Assembly (NCBI RefSeq): GCF_001581005.1
Contig: NZ_LHZV01000052.1
Span: 1-63,136, forward strand
Origin: Acetobacter orleanensis
Lineage (GTDB): Bacteria > Pseudomonadota > Alphaproteobacteria > Acetobacterales > Acetobacteraceae
Direction: 5' to 3'
Length of the DNA stretch: 63,136 nt
The notes below the pieces were generated by a model. That model was not told where the DNA came from and made no database searches. It was given only the letters and a program-made list of their open reading frames with translations. Below, in pieces: positions 36,029 through 45,688 of this stretch; position 1 is the first letter of the stretch; each line of letters starts with the position of its first letter. The position numbers and the translations under genes were made by a program.

Positions 36029-37117
36029 CTAGCGATACCGCACATAGTTTGGCTGGACGGCTTCGCCCTCATGCAGGCGTGTCGCGCCAACGGAAACGAT
36101 CGGCGTGTTGGGAGAGACGTCCGATACGATTGCATCTGCGCCCTCCAGACTGACGACCGTTACCGTCCGCCGCGTCACATGCCCGCCATCTGGCGTCATG
36201 AGCCACAAGGCAGCCTGCGCTCCTTCTCCCATGACAAGAGATGTCCGGGGAATGCGGACCTGTTGGGAGAGGGCATGCGTCAGGATGGTTACTCCCGCGT
36301 TTAGCGGAAGATCAGGAGGGGTGTCCGGCGTATAGAACACGTCATGCAAATGTGTGGCGACATCCACATCGGGAGCGACGCGGCTCAGTCTGGCCTTGAT
36401 GGGCGGGGCGGTGTCCGCCGTGGGAAGAAGTGTCACGTCTTCCGAAACCTGAGCCGTCTCCGGTATTTTCAGGCGGATTTCCGCTTGCGCGCTGTCCATG
36501 TGCATAATGGGCGCGCCAGATGTCACGACTGTACCGGGATAGGCCACGATCTGTGTGATGGTGCCGTTCTCGCTGGCGCGCAGGATACCGTCCCGGATAT
36601 CGGCCTCGAACTGCTGCGCTCTTGCTGACGCGGTAAGCATCCGGCCTTGCGCTGTGTCCACAGCATTCCGCTTCTGTTCCACTTCAAAAGGAGAAAGAGC
36701 GCCGTCCCGGTCGAGCCCGGATGTCCGAGCACGCGTATCATAAGCGCCTTTCAAGGCGGTTTTTGCCACGAGCAGGTCGCCATTTGCCTCGCCAGCGGAC
36801 GCGATAACATCCGTCTGGTTCAATTGAGCGAGGGGTTGGCCCCGCGCTACCTTATCACCCGTTTTCACGAAAAGAGCCTCTACACGCCCGGAATGCCTGA
36901 AGGAAAGCGTGATGACATGATGCGGGATAAACTGCCCCCAATAGGCTGTGCCCCGCGTTACAGTCCTTTGGCTGTGAATAACTTCGACCCGAACGTATGA
37001 AGTCGCCGATGGCACCTTCTTCTGGCAGGCGCCAAGCAGAAATGGCAAACAGAACGACGAAATCGCAACGAAGCAACGAGGACAAAAGAGACGACGAGGA
37101 GAGAGCATGGCGGACAT
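36029..37117 (-). CDS. RND membrane-fusion (adaptor) lipoprotein
   Basis: 362 residues with a lipobox LLGACQKK near residue 29-33, a biotinyl-lipoyl-like barrel (RVEALFVKTGDKVARGQPLAQL), an alpha hairpin and the beta-barrel domain. It links the RND pump to the outer-membrane factor. First gene of the pump operon. Confidence 0.86.
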   Translation of the reverse strand: MSAMLSPRRLFCPRCFVAISSFCLPFLLGACQKKVPSATSYVRVEVIHSQRTVTRGTAYWGQFIPHHVITLSFRHSGRVEALFVKTGDKVARGQPLAQLNQTDVIASAGEANGDLLVAKTALKGAYDTRARTSGLDRDGALSPFEVEQKRNAVDTAQGRMLTASARAQQFEADIRDGILRASENGTITQIVAYPGTVVTSGAPIMHMDSAQAEIRLKIPETAQVSEDVTLLPTADTAPPIKARLSRVAPDVDVATHLHDVFYTPDTPPDLPLNAGVTILTHALSQQVRIPRTSLVMGEGAQAALWLMTPDGGHVTRRTVTVVSLEGADAIVSDVSPNTPIVSVGATRLHEGEAVQPNYVRYR

Positions 37118-37208
37118 GAACCGTAAGCAGTTTCATGCCGTGATACGAGGGCGTTTCCCTCTCTGCCCTCCCGGATCAGGGAAGTGACTGGTCTTTTCTA
37201 AAAATCGT

Positions 37209-38279
37209 TCAGTCGGGCAGACTGGCTTCCCGCCTGAATTCGCTAGGCGTTTTCCCATGAAGAGCTTTGAAAGCTCGGTTAAACGCGGAGAGGCTTCCAA
37301 AGCCTGCATCCAATGCGATTGTGAGGATCGGCGTCTCGCTCTGCAATGGGTCGGTTAACGCGGTTGAAATTTCGTCAAGTCTTCGGGCGTTCAGATATTC
37401 GTTGAAATTCCGATAACCCAGATCGGAATTGATGGCGCGACGCAGGCGATGATCCGGGACATTCAGCCTGACGGCCAGAATGCCGATTGTGATCGCTGGA
37501 TCACGATAAAACCGCTCTTCACAGGCTAGCCGCTCCAGCTTCTCCAAAAGGATGTCATCGCGTTTCCGTGGCTCATCCTGCATTTTCGGGGCGCAGGGCT
37601 GGCCTGCGACGGCAGCCGGGCAGGGAAGGATGTCAGGATACCGCAGATCGAAGAGCGTTGCAGCCGGAATGAACGTGACCAGAAAAATCAGAAGATTATC
37701 GATGATACGCAGATCCTGCCGCCCACCCCAGATTTCACCGCCAGCTTCGCTCCATAATGTCCAGAGAATCAAGACGGCAACACTCACGATAAAGATGGCG
37801 CGCGCACGCCTTCGAGGCTCAACGAGATCACTATCTCTTCCACGCCAGACTTGTACAAGCGCATGAACAGCAAAGAGACTGCCGGCGACGTAAACGGCGA
37901 AGTCGATCGGTTTGGCGACAGAGGCAATAAACTGGCCGCTCCAGAAGGATTGAGCCGCCGTCAGGGCGATATAGGCTGCAATGAGAACTTTCTCGAAAAA
38001 AATGGGAGAGAACGAGTCATCGAACCATGCGCGCGAGAAGAGCCAGAACGCCGGGATGCCCATGCTCGCCATAAAATCCAGTACCATATCAAAAGCAGAC
38101 GGCCCGATGAGCCGACTGCCCAGAACGACTTTCGCGACGCCGCAGATCATGAGAGCAACGCCGAAGACCGTCGCCTTTCTTAACGTAGCACGCGCAAGAA
38201 TGGCCACTGTTTGCGACATCATGGCGATGGACCCGCCGCAGAGAGCCTCGTTAACCGGTAAAAATGAGGCCGATGCCAT
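37209..38279 (-). CDS. Membrane-anchored AraC-family regulator
   Basis: 356 residues. The first ~210 contain 6-7 hydrophobic segments; the C-terminal ~100 carry the AraC HTH pair (ITIGILAVRLNVPDHRLRRAI and ILTIALDAGFGSLSAFNRAFK, then GKTPSEFRR). Integral-membrane sensing domains joined to AraC HTHs occur in a distinct group of regulators. It is upstream of the RND operon on the same strand (92 bp gap) and probably controls it. Confidence 0.83.
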   Translation of the reverse strand: MASASFLPVNEALCGGSIAMMSQTVAILARATLRKATVFGVALMICGVAKVVLGSRLIGPSAFDMVLDFMASMGIPAFWLFSRAWFDDSFSPIFFEKVLIAAYIALTAAQSFWSGQFIASVAKPIDFAVYVAGSLFAVHALVQVWRGRDSDLVEPRRRARAIFIVSVAVLILWTLWSEAGGEIWGGRQDLRIIDNLLIFLVTFIPAATLFDLRYPDILPCPAAVAGQPCAPKMQDEPRKRDDILLEKLERLACEERFYRDPAITIGILAVRLNVPDHRLRRAINSDLGYRNFNEYLNARRLDEISTALTDPLQSETPILTIALDAGFGSLSAFNRAFKALHGKTPSEFRREASLPD

Positions 38280-38384
38280 GTCAGAATCCTTGGGCCGTGT
38301 TTGTATTCTCTGTAAATTTTTTAGCAGACAGAAATATTTCTAAGCAATGCCTCTATTTATTGTAATTGCCCTCCTATGTGAATG

Positions 38385-38500
38385 TGGTCAATTCAAGAGA
38401 GTTCCTCTTTTGCCACGGCTTCTACCGATAAATGAATTTGGCTTTGTAGAGGCTGTTAATAGTCTCGGCCAAGCGTGCCTGACATTCTTGTGTCTCACCT
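38385..38500 (-). pseudogene. Remnant of an IS3-family OrfB C-terminus
   Basis: Read on the minus strand, the region has ARLAETINSLYKAKFIYR and then a stop, followed by KPWQKRNSLE. The first part matches the conserved ALAETINSLYKAEVIHR segment of IS3 OrfB just after the third catalytic region. Only ~40 residues survive, with a stop. It marks an old insertion between the AraC regulator and the phospholipase gene. Confidence 0.6.
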
Positions 38501-39370
38501 GTGGACAGATGTCACTTCAACCTGAGGGCATTCAAGCCGCAAGGTCAATAATATATCTGGAGTAAGATAGATGTCTTATAAATGTAATAATAAAAGATGG
38601 CGGAAAAATTGAGCCACGGACTCAAGGGAGGCAGGTGCATCTATCACATGAGGTTATAAATGTCGTTTCCCGGCTGTTCGCGCTTCTGTCTCTCTCGTTT
38701 CGTGTTCTGCGTGCATTTTCAGTGTTTGGATCACTGCGGACTATAAGGCATTGTCCGCAGTGCAACGGATGGCGAGGTATTGCCAAGACGCTGAGTGTCG
38801 AGAGGACTTCTGGCGGCGGGGCGCGGGTGATTGCGAACGTAGAGTAGAAGTATCACAGGTTACGATTTTCGTTCGTATGGGTAGTGATCTTATGCGTGGA
38901 AATGTCCAATCGTGATGGTCCGAATAATCTCTTATGCGCTTGGATATTTGACTGATCTTGTTGCTAATCCGTGGCAGAATTCTGGACTTGGCAATTTTGT
39001 CAGTTTTGATCTGCGAGAATTACACGGCACTACGACTAATAGGTGCTTTAAGAACAAATCTTATAACCGAATGAGGATTGTTAAGCTTATAGAATTTACA
39101 ATTGTGTTTAGAGTATTTTTTGGGATAATTATTAGGAAAATTATAGTGCATTACAATAATATTTATAGTGTATATAATAAATCACTCTTGTTTTTGCACG
39201 AACTCGAAAAAAAAAGCATCAGCCAGTGGGCTGGAAGCCACGGAGGATGGCTGGCCGCTTTGAAAAGCGGTCGACCGACGCTTGCTTCATCTGTTCATTT
39301 ATCTCTTCACTCAAGACACTCAACACCCTGACATGGCTGAACTGCGCGCTTCGTCGCCAGCCCGTTTTAA
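38501..39370. other. 870-bp gene-free spacer before the phospholipase gene
   Basis: AT-rich, with a TGCGGAC...GTCCGCA hairpin near 38735-38762 and a CCGCTTTGAAAAGCGG stem near 39254-39269. The open frames here (for example 38635-38847 and 38912-39331) show no family resemblance. The promoter of the phospholipase must lie here. Confidence 0.4.
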
Positions 39371-39403
39371 ATGACATCTGACACACTGGATAAGACGCTC
39401 ACC

Positions 39404-41899
39404 ATGGCAACACGTAGAGACTTTCTGAAATACGCGCTTCTGTCTGGAGTAGCCGCTGGGTCCGCTAGCGCACTGCCTTCCTCCATTCGCCGCGCTTTTG
39501 CCATTGCTCCAGAGGTCGGTTCCACATGGAAAGACGCGGAGCATGTCGTTATCTTGATGCAGGAAAACAGGTCTTTCGATCATGTTTTTGGCTCATTGCA
39601 GGGTGTGCGTGGGTTTAATGATCCTCGGGGAATGGCACAGCCAAACGGAAACCCGGTTTTCATGCAGTCGAGCCAGTCTGGCGAGACCTATCTGCCATGG
39701 AGGCTGAATATCCAAGATACACGGGTGACATGGATGGGCTCAATTCCGCATTCACGTGACAGTCAGGTGGATGCGTGGAATGGTGGCGCGCATAACGGGT
39801 GGATTGACGCCAAAAAATCGCACCATAAAGGATATGATCGTTATCCTTTGACCATGGGGTATTATACGCGCGAGGATTTACCGTTTTACTATGCGCTTGC
39901 GGATGCGTTTACGGTCTGTGACCAAAATTATTGCGGCGCCATGACCAGCACAACGCCTAACAGGCTCTTGTTCATGACCGGGACAGTGCGGGACCGTCAG
40001 GACACATCTTCCCGCGTTTACATGCGGAACGGTGAGATCCTAGAAGGGGGGATGACGTGGGGCACCTTCCCGGAGCGATTGGAGCAAGCTGGTGTTTCAT
40101 GGAAATATTATCAGAATGAACTGACCCAGACGGGGGGGATGAGTGAGGCAGAGCGGAGTTGGCTGAGCAATTTTAGCACCAACGTTCTGGAATGTTTTGA
40201 CCAATATGCTGTCTCTGCCAATCCGGGTTTTCAGGAATGGCTGGATGCGCGCCTTAGTGATTGCCGTGAGCATCTGGACAGGCTGAACAGCCGCGAAATG
40301 CTTGTGTCTGACACGCTAGCTGAAAAGCGCGTTGAGGCACAGATGCTGATGGATGTCCTCATGCGGCGCAAACAGTCCGCTAAAACGCCGGATAAGCTGA
40401 CACCTGAAGAACGTTCATTATTTGAAAAAGCATTTGTAATTAACAAGGCAGATGAAAATTACCGTAAATTGGAGAAGCTGACCTTCCATGATGGGGGAAA
40501 AACCATCACCATGAATGCCCCTAAAGGGGATGTTTTGTACCAGTTTCGTCAGGACGTGAAAGGCGGCAAGCTTCCTTCTGTTTCATGGTTGTCTGCGCCC
40601 GAGCATTTTTCTGATCACCCGACATCTCCTTGGTATGGGGCATGGTACGTGTCGGAAGTGATGGATATTCTGACGGAAAACCCGGAAGTCTGGAAAAAGA
40701 CAATTTTCATTATAACGTATGATGAAAATGACGGGTATTTCGATCATTGCTGCTCTTATGCGGCCCCTGATCCTCATCACCCGGAAACCGGCCATTCGTC
40801 CAGCAGTATCGGTCTGGATGGCTTGGAATACACAACAGCTGAGGATGAAATTGCGCGTGGTGTGCCCAAGCATCAGGCGCGCAGTGGTCCGATTGGTCTG
40901 GGCTTTCGCGTGCCAATGATCGTGGCGTCTCCTTGGAGCCGGGGAGGGTGGGTAAATTCTCAGCTCTTTGAACACACCTCCACGTTGCGTTTTCTGGAAG
41001 CGTTTGTTCAAGAAAAATTCGGTAAAAAAATTACTGAAACGAATATTTCACCATGGAGGCGGGCAATCAGCGGTGATCTGACATCCTGCTTTCGTGATTA
41101 TGACGGAGCCGTACCTTCCTTACCGTTTCTGCAGCGGGATAATTATCTGCAGAGGGTTGAGGACGCGAAAGATCGCCCGATGCCGAGTGGCTTTCAAACT
41201 CTTGATGCGGGTGCCGTTGCCGAACTGCGTGAAAGCCCGGAGAAACTCCATCAGGCTATGCGGCAGGAGCCGGGGTATCGCTCCGCCTGTGCACTGCCTT
41301 ACGAACCCTATTGTGATGGTGGTGTGAGCAGGGACGGGCGGCATATCAGCCTGCGCCTGAAAGCTGGAACAGGATTATATGGTAAGCGCGCAGCCGGTCT
41401 GCCGTTTAACGTCTATCGCTACACCAATCCGGCAGAGCAGGCCATGCAGGCGGGCACCTATGCTGTTGCGGCTGGCGATCGTCTGGATGTGCCATGTGAG
41501 ATGAAGACGTTTGCCAGCGGCCAATATGATGTGGCTGTGCATGCGCCTAATGGTTTTTATCGCCGTTACAAGGGGCGGCAGAACGGTTTGCGGATAGAGG
41601 CGGCCTGCCAGTATCTCGTGGGAAGGAAGAATGACCTTGTGGTGTCTCTGACCAATCATGGAACAGACGTGGCTGACCTAGTCTACACGTTTAAAGATGG
41701 GCAGGTGAGCAAGACCGTTCGGCTTTCTCCGGGGCAAACCCGCGTTCTTTCGTTTGATCTGGCTCAAACTGCCATGTGGTATGACATTGCACTTTCAGCC
41801 CGGAGTGAAGCTGAGTTCCTGTTCCAATTTGCTGGCCGGGTTGAAACGACACGGCCGAGCAAGACAGATATGGCGATGGGAACGGGATGGAAAATTTAG
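39404..41899 (+). CDS. Phosphocholine-type phospholipase C, Tat-exported
   Basis: About 831 residues. The twin-arginine signal (TRRDFLKYALLSGVAAG) indicates folded export through Tat. Phosphoesterase motif ENRSFDHVFGSL near the start binds the metal; more metal residues are in TYDENDGYFDH. Two C-terminal beta domains (DUF756-type) are typical of phosphocholine-specific phospholipases C such as PlcH/PlcN. In Pseudomonas these are T2SS cargo released under phosphate limitation. Two starts are possible (39371 and 39404); the latter gives the usual short n-region. A T2SS lies 6 kb downstream. Confidence 0.88.
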   Translation: MATRRDFLKYALLSGVAAGSASALPSSIRRAFAIAPEVGSTWKDAEHVVILMQENRSFDHVFGSLQGVRGFNDPRGMAQPNGNPVFMQSSQSGETYLPWRLNIQDTRVTWMGSIPHSRDSQVDAWNGGAHNGWIDAKKSHHKGYDRYPLTMGYYTREDLPFYYALADAFTVCDQNYCGAMTSTTPNRLLFMTGTVRDRQDTSSRVYMRNGEILEGGMTWGTFPERLEQAGVSWKYYQNELTQTGGMSEAERSWLSNFSTNVLECFDQYAVSANPGFQEWLDARLSDCREHLDRLNSREMLVSDTLAEKRVEAQMLMDVLMRRKQSAKTPDKLTPEERSLFEKAFVINKADENYRKLEKLTFHDGGKTITMNAPKGDVLYQFRQDVKGGKLPSVSWLSAPEHFSDHPTSPWYGAWYVSEVMDILTENPEVWKKTIFIITYDENDGYFDHCCSYAAPDPHHPETGHSSSSIGLDGLEYTTAEDEIARGVPKHQARSGPIGLGFRVPMIVASPWSRGGWVNSQLFEHTSTLRFLEAFVQEKFGKKITETNISPWRRAISGDLTSCFRDYDGAVPSLPFLQRDNYLQRVEDAKDRPMPSGFQTLDAGAVAELRESPEKLHQAMRQEPGYRSACALPYEPYCDGGVSRDGRHISLRLKAGTGLYGKRAAGLPFNVYRYTNPAEQAMQAGTYAVAAGDRLDVPCEMKTFASGQYDVAVHAPNGFYRRYKGRQNGLRIEAACQYLVGRKNDLVVSLTNHGTDVADLVYTFKDGQVSKTVRLSPGQTRVLSFDLAQTAMWYDIALSARSEAEFLFQFAGRVETTRPSKTDMAMGTGWKI

Positions 41900-41930
41900 A
41901 AGGTTTTGAGAAAATATAAAACTTTCTAAA
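41895..41930. terminator. Terminator hairpin after the phospholipase gene
   Basis: TTTAGAAGGTTTT and AAAACTTTCTAAA, 13-base arms with one mismatch, overlapping the stop codon region. Confidence 0.55.
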
Positions 41931-42034
41931 ATTTCGTTAAGTGTGCCGTCCGTGCTTAGGGCGTTAGCCTGTAATGCTTCTGGTCACATTAAGTGTTGAT
42001 CTGTCCGTGAAAATGGACGGGTCACGCTTATGGC

Positions 42035-42934
42035 TTATAAGGCAAAGTGTTGTGCGCTGCTCTTTACTTCCTGCCGGATGAAAGTACAGAGCTGATCAAT
42101 GCGTAAGGTTTTCTGCTCTTCCTCACGCGTTATCAGCCAGTAGTGGCGTTTCAGCCTGACCTGCTCGGGTAAGACAGGCACCAGTTCAGGGCGGGTCGCG
42201 GCGACAAAAGTGGGTAAAATGGCCATGCAGAGGCCGGAGCAGGCGGCCTCCATTTGGGCTTGCACGCTGGAATTCTGGATACGCACCATTTGACGTGAGA
42301 CACCGAGACTGCCCAGATAATCCAGCTCTCGCATAAAAATCATTTCATCCACATAGCCGGAAAACAGATGAGATGAAAAATCTTCCGGTTTTTTGATGGG
42401 TTTTTCTCGCTCAAGATAGGCTTGTGTGGCATAGGCACACAAAAAATAAGGTGTCAGTTTTTCACAGACAAACCGATCATCCTCGGAGGGTGTTACCGTA
42501 ATCGCAATGTCGGCCTGCCTGCGGGAAAGGGCGACTATCTGCTGAATGGTCAGAATCTCGATCGTCAGTGCGGGATTATCCACGAGCAACGGGCCGATGC
42601 GGGCCGCCAGGAAAAAATTGGCAAACCCTTCCAGAGCGTTAATGCGCACGGTTCCGGTTAGACCGTGTACAGGATTGCTGGCCTGCGCAACCTGTGTTGC
42701 TTCGCGGTCCATGGCTTCTGCTGTGGTCAGCAGATCCTGCCCGTAGCGCGTCAGTGCATAACCGCGCAGATGCCGCTCAAAGAGTGTTTTGCCGACCGAT
42801 GTTTCTAGCGCAACGATGTGTCGGCCCACAGTTGCGTGATCAACACCCAGTAAACGTCCGGCTTCTGATAGAGAACCAGAGCGCGCGACAGCCAGAAAAA
42901 ACTGCAGATTTCTCCAGTCCAGACTGCGTTTCAT
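42035..42934 (-). CDS. LysR-family transcriptional regulator
   Basis: About 299 residues from MKRSLDWRNLQFFLAVAR; HTH AGRLLGVDHATVGRHIVALE. A longer in-frame start at 42982 adds 16 non-typical residues. It is divergent from the iron alcohol dehydrogenase gene, which with the next two genes it probably controls. The HTH class (LDWRNLQFFLAVARSGSLSEAG) is common among regulators of aldehyde dehydrogenase operons in proteobacteria. Confidence 0.82.
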   Translation of the reverse strand: MKRSLDWRNLQFFLAVARSGSLSEAGRLLGVDHATVGRHIVALETSVGKTLFERHLRGYALTRYGQDLLTTAEAMDREATQVAQASNPVHGLTGTVRINALEGFANFFLAARIGPLLVDNPALTIEILTIQQIVALSRRQADIAITVTPSEDDRFVCEKLTPYFLCAYATQAYLEREKPIKKPEDFSSHLFSGYVDEMIFMRELDYLGSLGVSRQMVRIQNSSVQAQMEAACSGLCMAILPTFVAATRPELVPVLPEQVRLKRHYWLITREEEQKTLRIDQLCTFIRQEVKSSAQHFAL

Positions 42935-43096
42935 CGAGCGAAAAAATCCTCTTTTGGATGGTTGTGCAGATTTGCACATCAAGTGGGCGAAATCTCCTGA
43001 TTTTCTTGTGAAGATTTTGCGCGTTCAGTCTCCGGACAAGAACAACAGCGAGAAAGGGATGGCATTCACCGCACCCCTTACTCTGGAGATAAGGCC

Positions 43097-44254
43097 ATGA
43101 CAGCACTTTATCTGCCCTCTCTGGTCCGTATCGGGGGAGGGGCTCTCAACGAGCTTCCTGCCGCGTTAAAACAGGCCGGACTTTCCGCTCCGTTTATTAT
43201 TACTGATGCCTTCATGGCTCAGTCCGGCTTGCTGGACCGTGTCAAAGCCCTGCTGGCGGGCGCGGGCTTTCGGTCCGGTGCGTTTCCAAATGCTGTGCCG
43301 GACCCCACGGTGGCATCCGTAGAGGCGGCACTGGCAGCCCTGAAACAGGGTGAGTATGACTGCGTGATTGGTCTGGGCGGTGGCAGCCCGATTGATACGG
43401 CCAAAATGGTGGCTGTGCTGGCCAAGCATGGCGGGACGCCCTCACAGTTGAAGGTGCCGCATGTGCAGGATGATGCCGGGTTGCCGATTATCGCCATTCC
43501 CACCACGGCAGGTACAGGTTCGGAAGCCACGCGGGTTACAGTCATTACGGATGAAAAAACCGACGAAAAAATGCTGTGTGCGGGCTATGCCTATCTGCCG
43601 CATATCGCAATTGTCGATTACGAATTGACTCTGACCATGCCGCGCCGCCTGACTGCGGATACCGGACTGGACGCGCTGACCCACGCGCTGGAAGCCTATG
43701 TGTCTAGACTGGCCTCTCCCTTTACGGATGCGCTGGCTCTGGCTGCCATGAGGCGCATCTGGCACGCACTGCCCGTTGTCTGCGCCGAGCCATCAAACCG
43801 TGAGGCCCGTGCGCAGGTCATGCAGGGTGCGTTTGAAGCCGGAATGGCGTTTTCCAACGCATCCGTCGCGCTGGTACATGGGATGAGCCGCCCGATCGGC
43901 GCACATTTCCATGTTGCCCATGGGTTGTCCAACGCCATGTTGTTGCCGGAAATCACAGCGTGGTCCGTGACGGGCGCAGAGGCTCGATATGCGACCTGCG
44001 CTCGTGTGATGGGGATTGTGTCTGAGAAGACGGATGATCATACGGCCTGTGAGGCTCTTGTAATCGCCCTGCGTCTACGCAACCGGGAACTGGATGTGCC
44101 CACTCCACAGTCCTACGGCTTGGAGGAAGGCCGCTGGAATGACCTGCTTCCCCTTATGGCAGAACAAGCTCTGGCGTCTGGCTCCCCCGCCAATAACCCG
44201 CGCGTGCCTGCCCATGCGGAAATTGTGGCGTTGTATCGCAAAGTCTGGGCGTGA
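43097..44254 (+). CDS. Iron-containing alcohol dehydrogenase
   Basis: 385 residues of class III (Fe-dependent) alcohol dehydrogenases. NAD motif GLGGGSPIDTAKM, IPTTAGTGSEATRVTVITD and metal ligands in LDALTHALEAYVS and VHGMSRPIGAHFHVAHG. GGAGATAAGG precedes the ATG. It is first gene of a three-gene unit with an MHS transporter and MmsA. Substrate could be a short-chain alcohol or hydroxy acid such as 3-hydroxypropionate, given MmsA downstream. Confidence 0.85.
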   Translation: MTALYLPSLVRIGGGALNELPAALKQAGLSAPFIITDAFMAQSGLLDRVKALLAGAGFRSGAFPNAVPDPTVASVEAALAALKQGEYDCVIGLGGGSPIDTAKMVAVLAKHGGTPSQLKVPHVQDDAGLPIIAIPTTAGTGSEATRVTVITDEKTDEKMLCAGYAYLPHIAIVDYELTLTMPRRLTADTGLDALTHALEAYVSRLASPFTDALALAAMRRIWHALPVVCAEPSNREARAQVMQGAFEAGMAFSNASVALVHGMSRPIGAHFHVAHGLSNAMLLPEITAWSVTGAEARYATCARVMGIVSEKTDDHTACEALVIALRLRNRELDVPTPQSYGLEEGRWNDLLPLMAEQALASGSPANNPRVPAHAEIVALYRKVWA

Positions 44255-44302
44255 GGTCTTGCCTCTAAAATAATAAAAAACTCCTGTCAGGAGAATGGAA
44301 AA

Positions 44303-45664
44303 ATGACATCCAACCCGGAAGGAGAGCGCTCCATGCGTTCTCTGGTGCTGGCGTCCAGCGTTGGCACCGTTATTGAATGGTATGACTTCTTTCTTTACGG
44401 CAGTCTGGCCATTTTCTTTGCCCGCCTGTTTTATCCGCCGGGAGATGAGGTGGCCGCAACCCTTATCAGCGTTGCGACTTTTGCGACCGGATTTGCCGTG
44501 CGGCCTCTGGGCAGTCTGCTCTTTGGGTATATGGGGGATAGCGTCGGGCGGAAAAAAACCTTTCTGACCACGCTGCTCATCATGGGCTGCTCCACCGCTG
44601 CCATTGGCCTGCTGCCTACATTCGCGACCGCAGGTTATGCCGCCCCGGTTCTGCTTATCCTGCTGCGGATTGTGCAGGGGCTGGCGCTGGGGGGCGAGTA
44701 TGGCGGGGCGGCTACCTATGTGGCCGAACATTCTCCGCCGCAGGAGCGCGGCAAGTGGGCCAGCTATATTCAGGCAATGGCGTCCGCCGGGTTTGTCCTG
44801 TCATTAGGCATTGTGCTCACGCTCCGCCTGTCGCTGGGGGAAGAGGCTTTTGGCGTCTGGGGTTGGCGCGCGCCGTTTCTGGTCTCTTTTGTTCTGGTTC
44901 TTGTTTCTCTTCGTATTCGTATGCGTCTTTCTGAATCGCCTATATTTGTGGAAATGCACAAACAGGGCGCGCTGTCCAAATCTCCGGTGCGGGATACATT
45001 CCGTATTCCCGGCAATGCCCGGCGTATTCTGATGTTTCTGTTTGGCGTTGCCTGTGCGCAGGCTGTTACCTTTTACACCGCACAGTTCTACGCGCTGTAT
45101 TATATCCAGACATTTATGAAAGTGCCTTTCCTGCCCGCAACACTTTCTGTTGCTGTCGGGGCTTTTCTGGGTGTTCCCTTCTTTGTCATGTTTGGGGCTT
45201 TGTCGGATAAAATCGGGCGCAAACGCCTCTCGCTGGCCGGTATGGCTGCGGCCGTGGTGTTTTATATTCCAATTTTCTCCATCATCCGCCATGCCATTAC
45301 GCCTGAAAACACCAGCTATCTGACCATTTCCGCCTGCGTGTTTGCTCTGGTTGTGATTGCGGCCGCTGTTTATGGCCCGTATGGGGCCTTCATTGTTGAA
45401 AGCTTTCCGGCCAACGTACGGTACACGTCCATTTCTGTTCCTTACCATATTGGAAACGGCATTTTTGGTGGGTTCCTGCCACTCATCAGCCTGTGGCTGG
45501 TGACGGAAACGGGCAACCCCTACGCCGGACTGCTCTACCCGATGGGGCTGTGCCTGATTGGCTTTTTTATCACCCTGTTCTGGGTTCCTGAAACCCTGAA
45601 CGTGCGCAAAGGCGAGCGCACGCAGATTGTCTCCCTCTCACATGAAGCCGTCAGCGAAGGCTGA
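44303..45664 (+). CDS. MHS-family MFS transporter
   Basis: 453 residues with 12 segments. VIEWYDFFLYGSLAIFFA, FGYMGDSVGRKK, GEYGGAATYVAEH and GALSDKIGRKR are signatures of the metabolite:H+ symporter (MHS) group that includes citrate, alpha-ketoglutarate, shikimate and proline/betaine carriers. It probably imports the substrate of the adjoining dehydrogenases. It starts 48 bp after the alcohol dehydrogenase; AGGAG precedes the ATG. Confidence 0.86.
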   Translation: MTSNPEGERSMRSLVLASSVGTVIEWYDFFLYGSLAIFFARLFYPPGDEVAATLISVATFATGFAVRPLGSLLFGYMGDSVGRKKTFLTTLLIMGCSTAAIGLLPTFATAGYAAPVLLILLRIVQGLALGGEYGGAATYVAEHSPPQERGKWASYIQAMASAGFVLSLGIVLTLRLSLGEEAFGVWGWRAPFLVSFVLVLVSLRIRMRLSESPIFVEMHKQGALSKSPVRDTFRIPGNARRILMFLFGVACAQAVTFYTAQFYALYYIQTFMKVPFLPATLSVAVGAFLGVPFFVMFGALSDKIGRKRLSLAGMAAAVVFYIPIFSIIRHAITPENTSYLTISACVFALVVIAAAVYGPYGAFIVESFPANVRYTSISVPYHIGNGIFGGFLPLISLWLVTETGNPYAGLLYPMGLCLIGFFITLFWVPETLNVRKGERTQIVSLSHEAVSEG

Positions 45665-45688
45665 ACTCTTAGTCAAAGGATAAGATCA

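Noticed and set aside
39291..39314. CTGTTCATTTATCTCTTCAC upstream of the Tat phospholipase as a further Pho box
   Set aside because: The TCA units are spaced 8 and 12 bases rather than 11, and GTCAC is missing. Too degenerate to call.
38635..39331. Two open frames before the phospholipase gene
   Set aside because: Low-complexity, AT-rich or Cys/Arg-odd composition with no recognisable domain; treated as chance frames.
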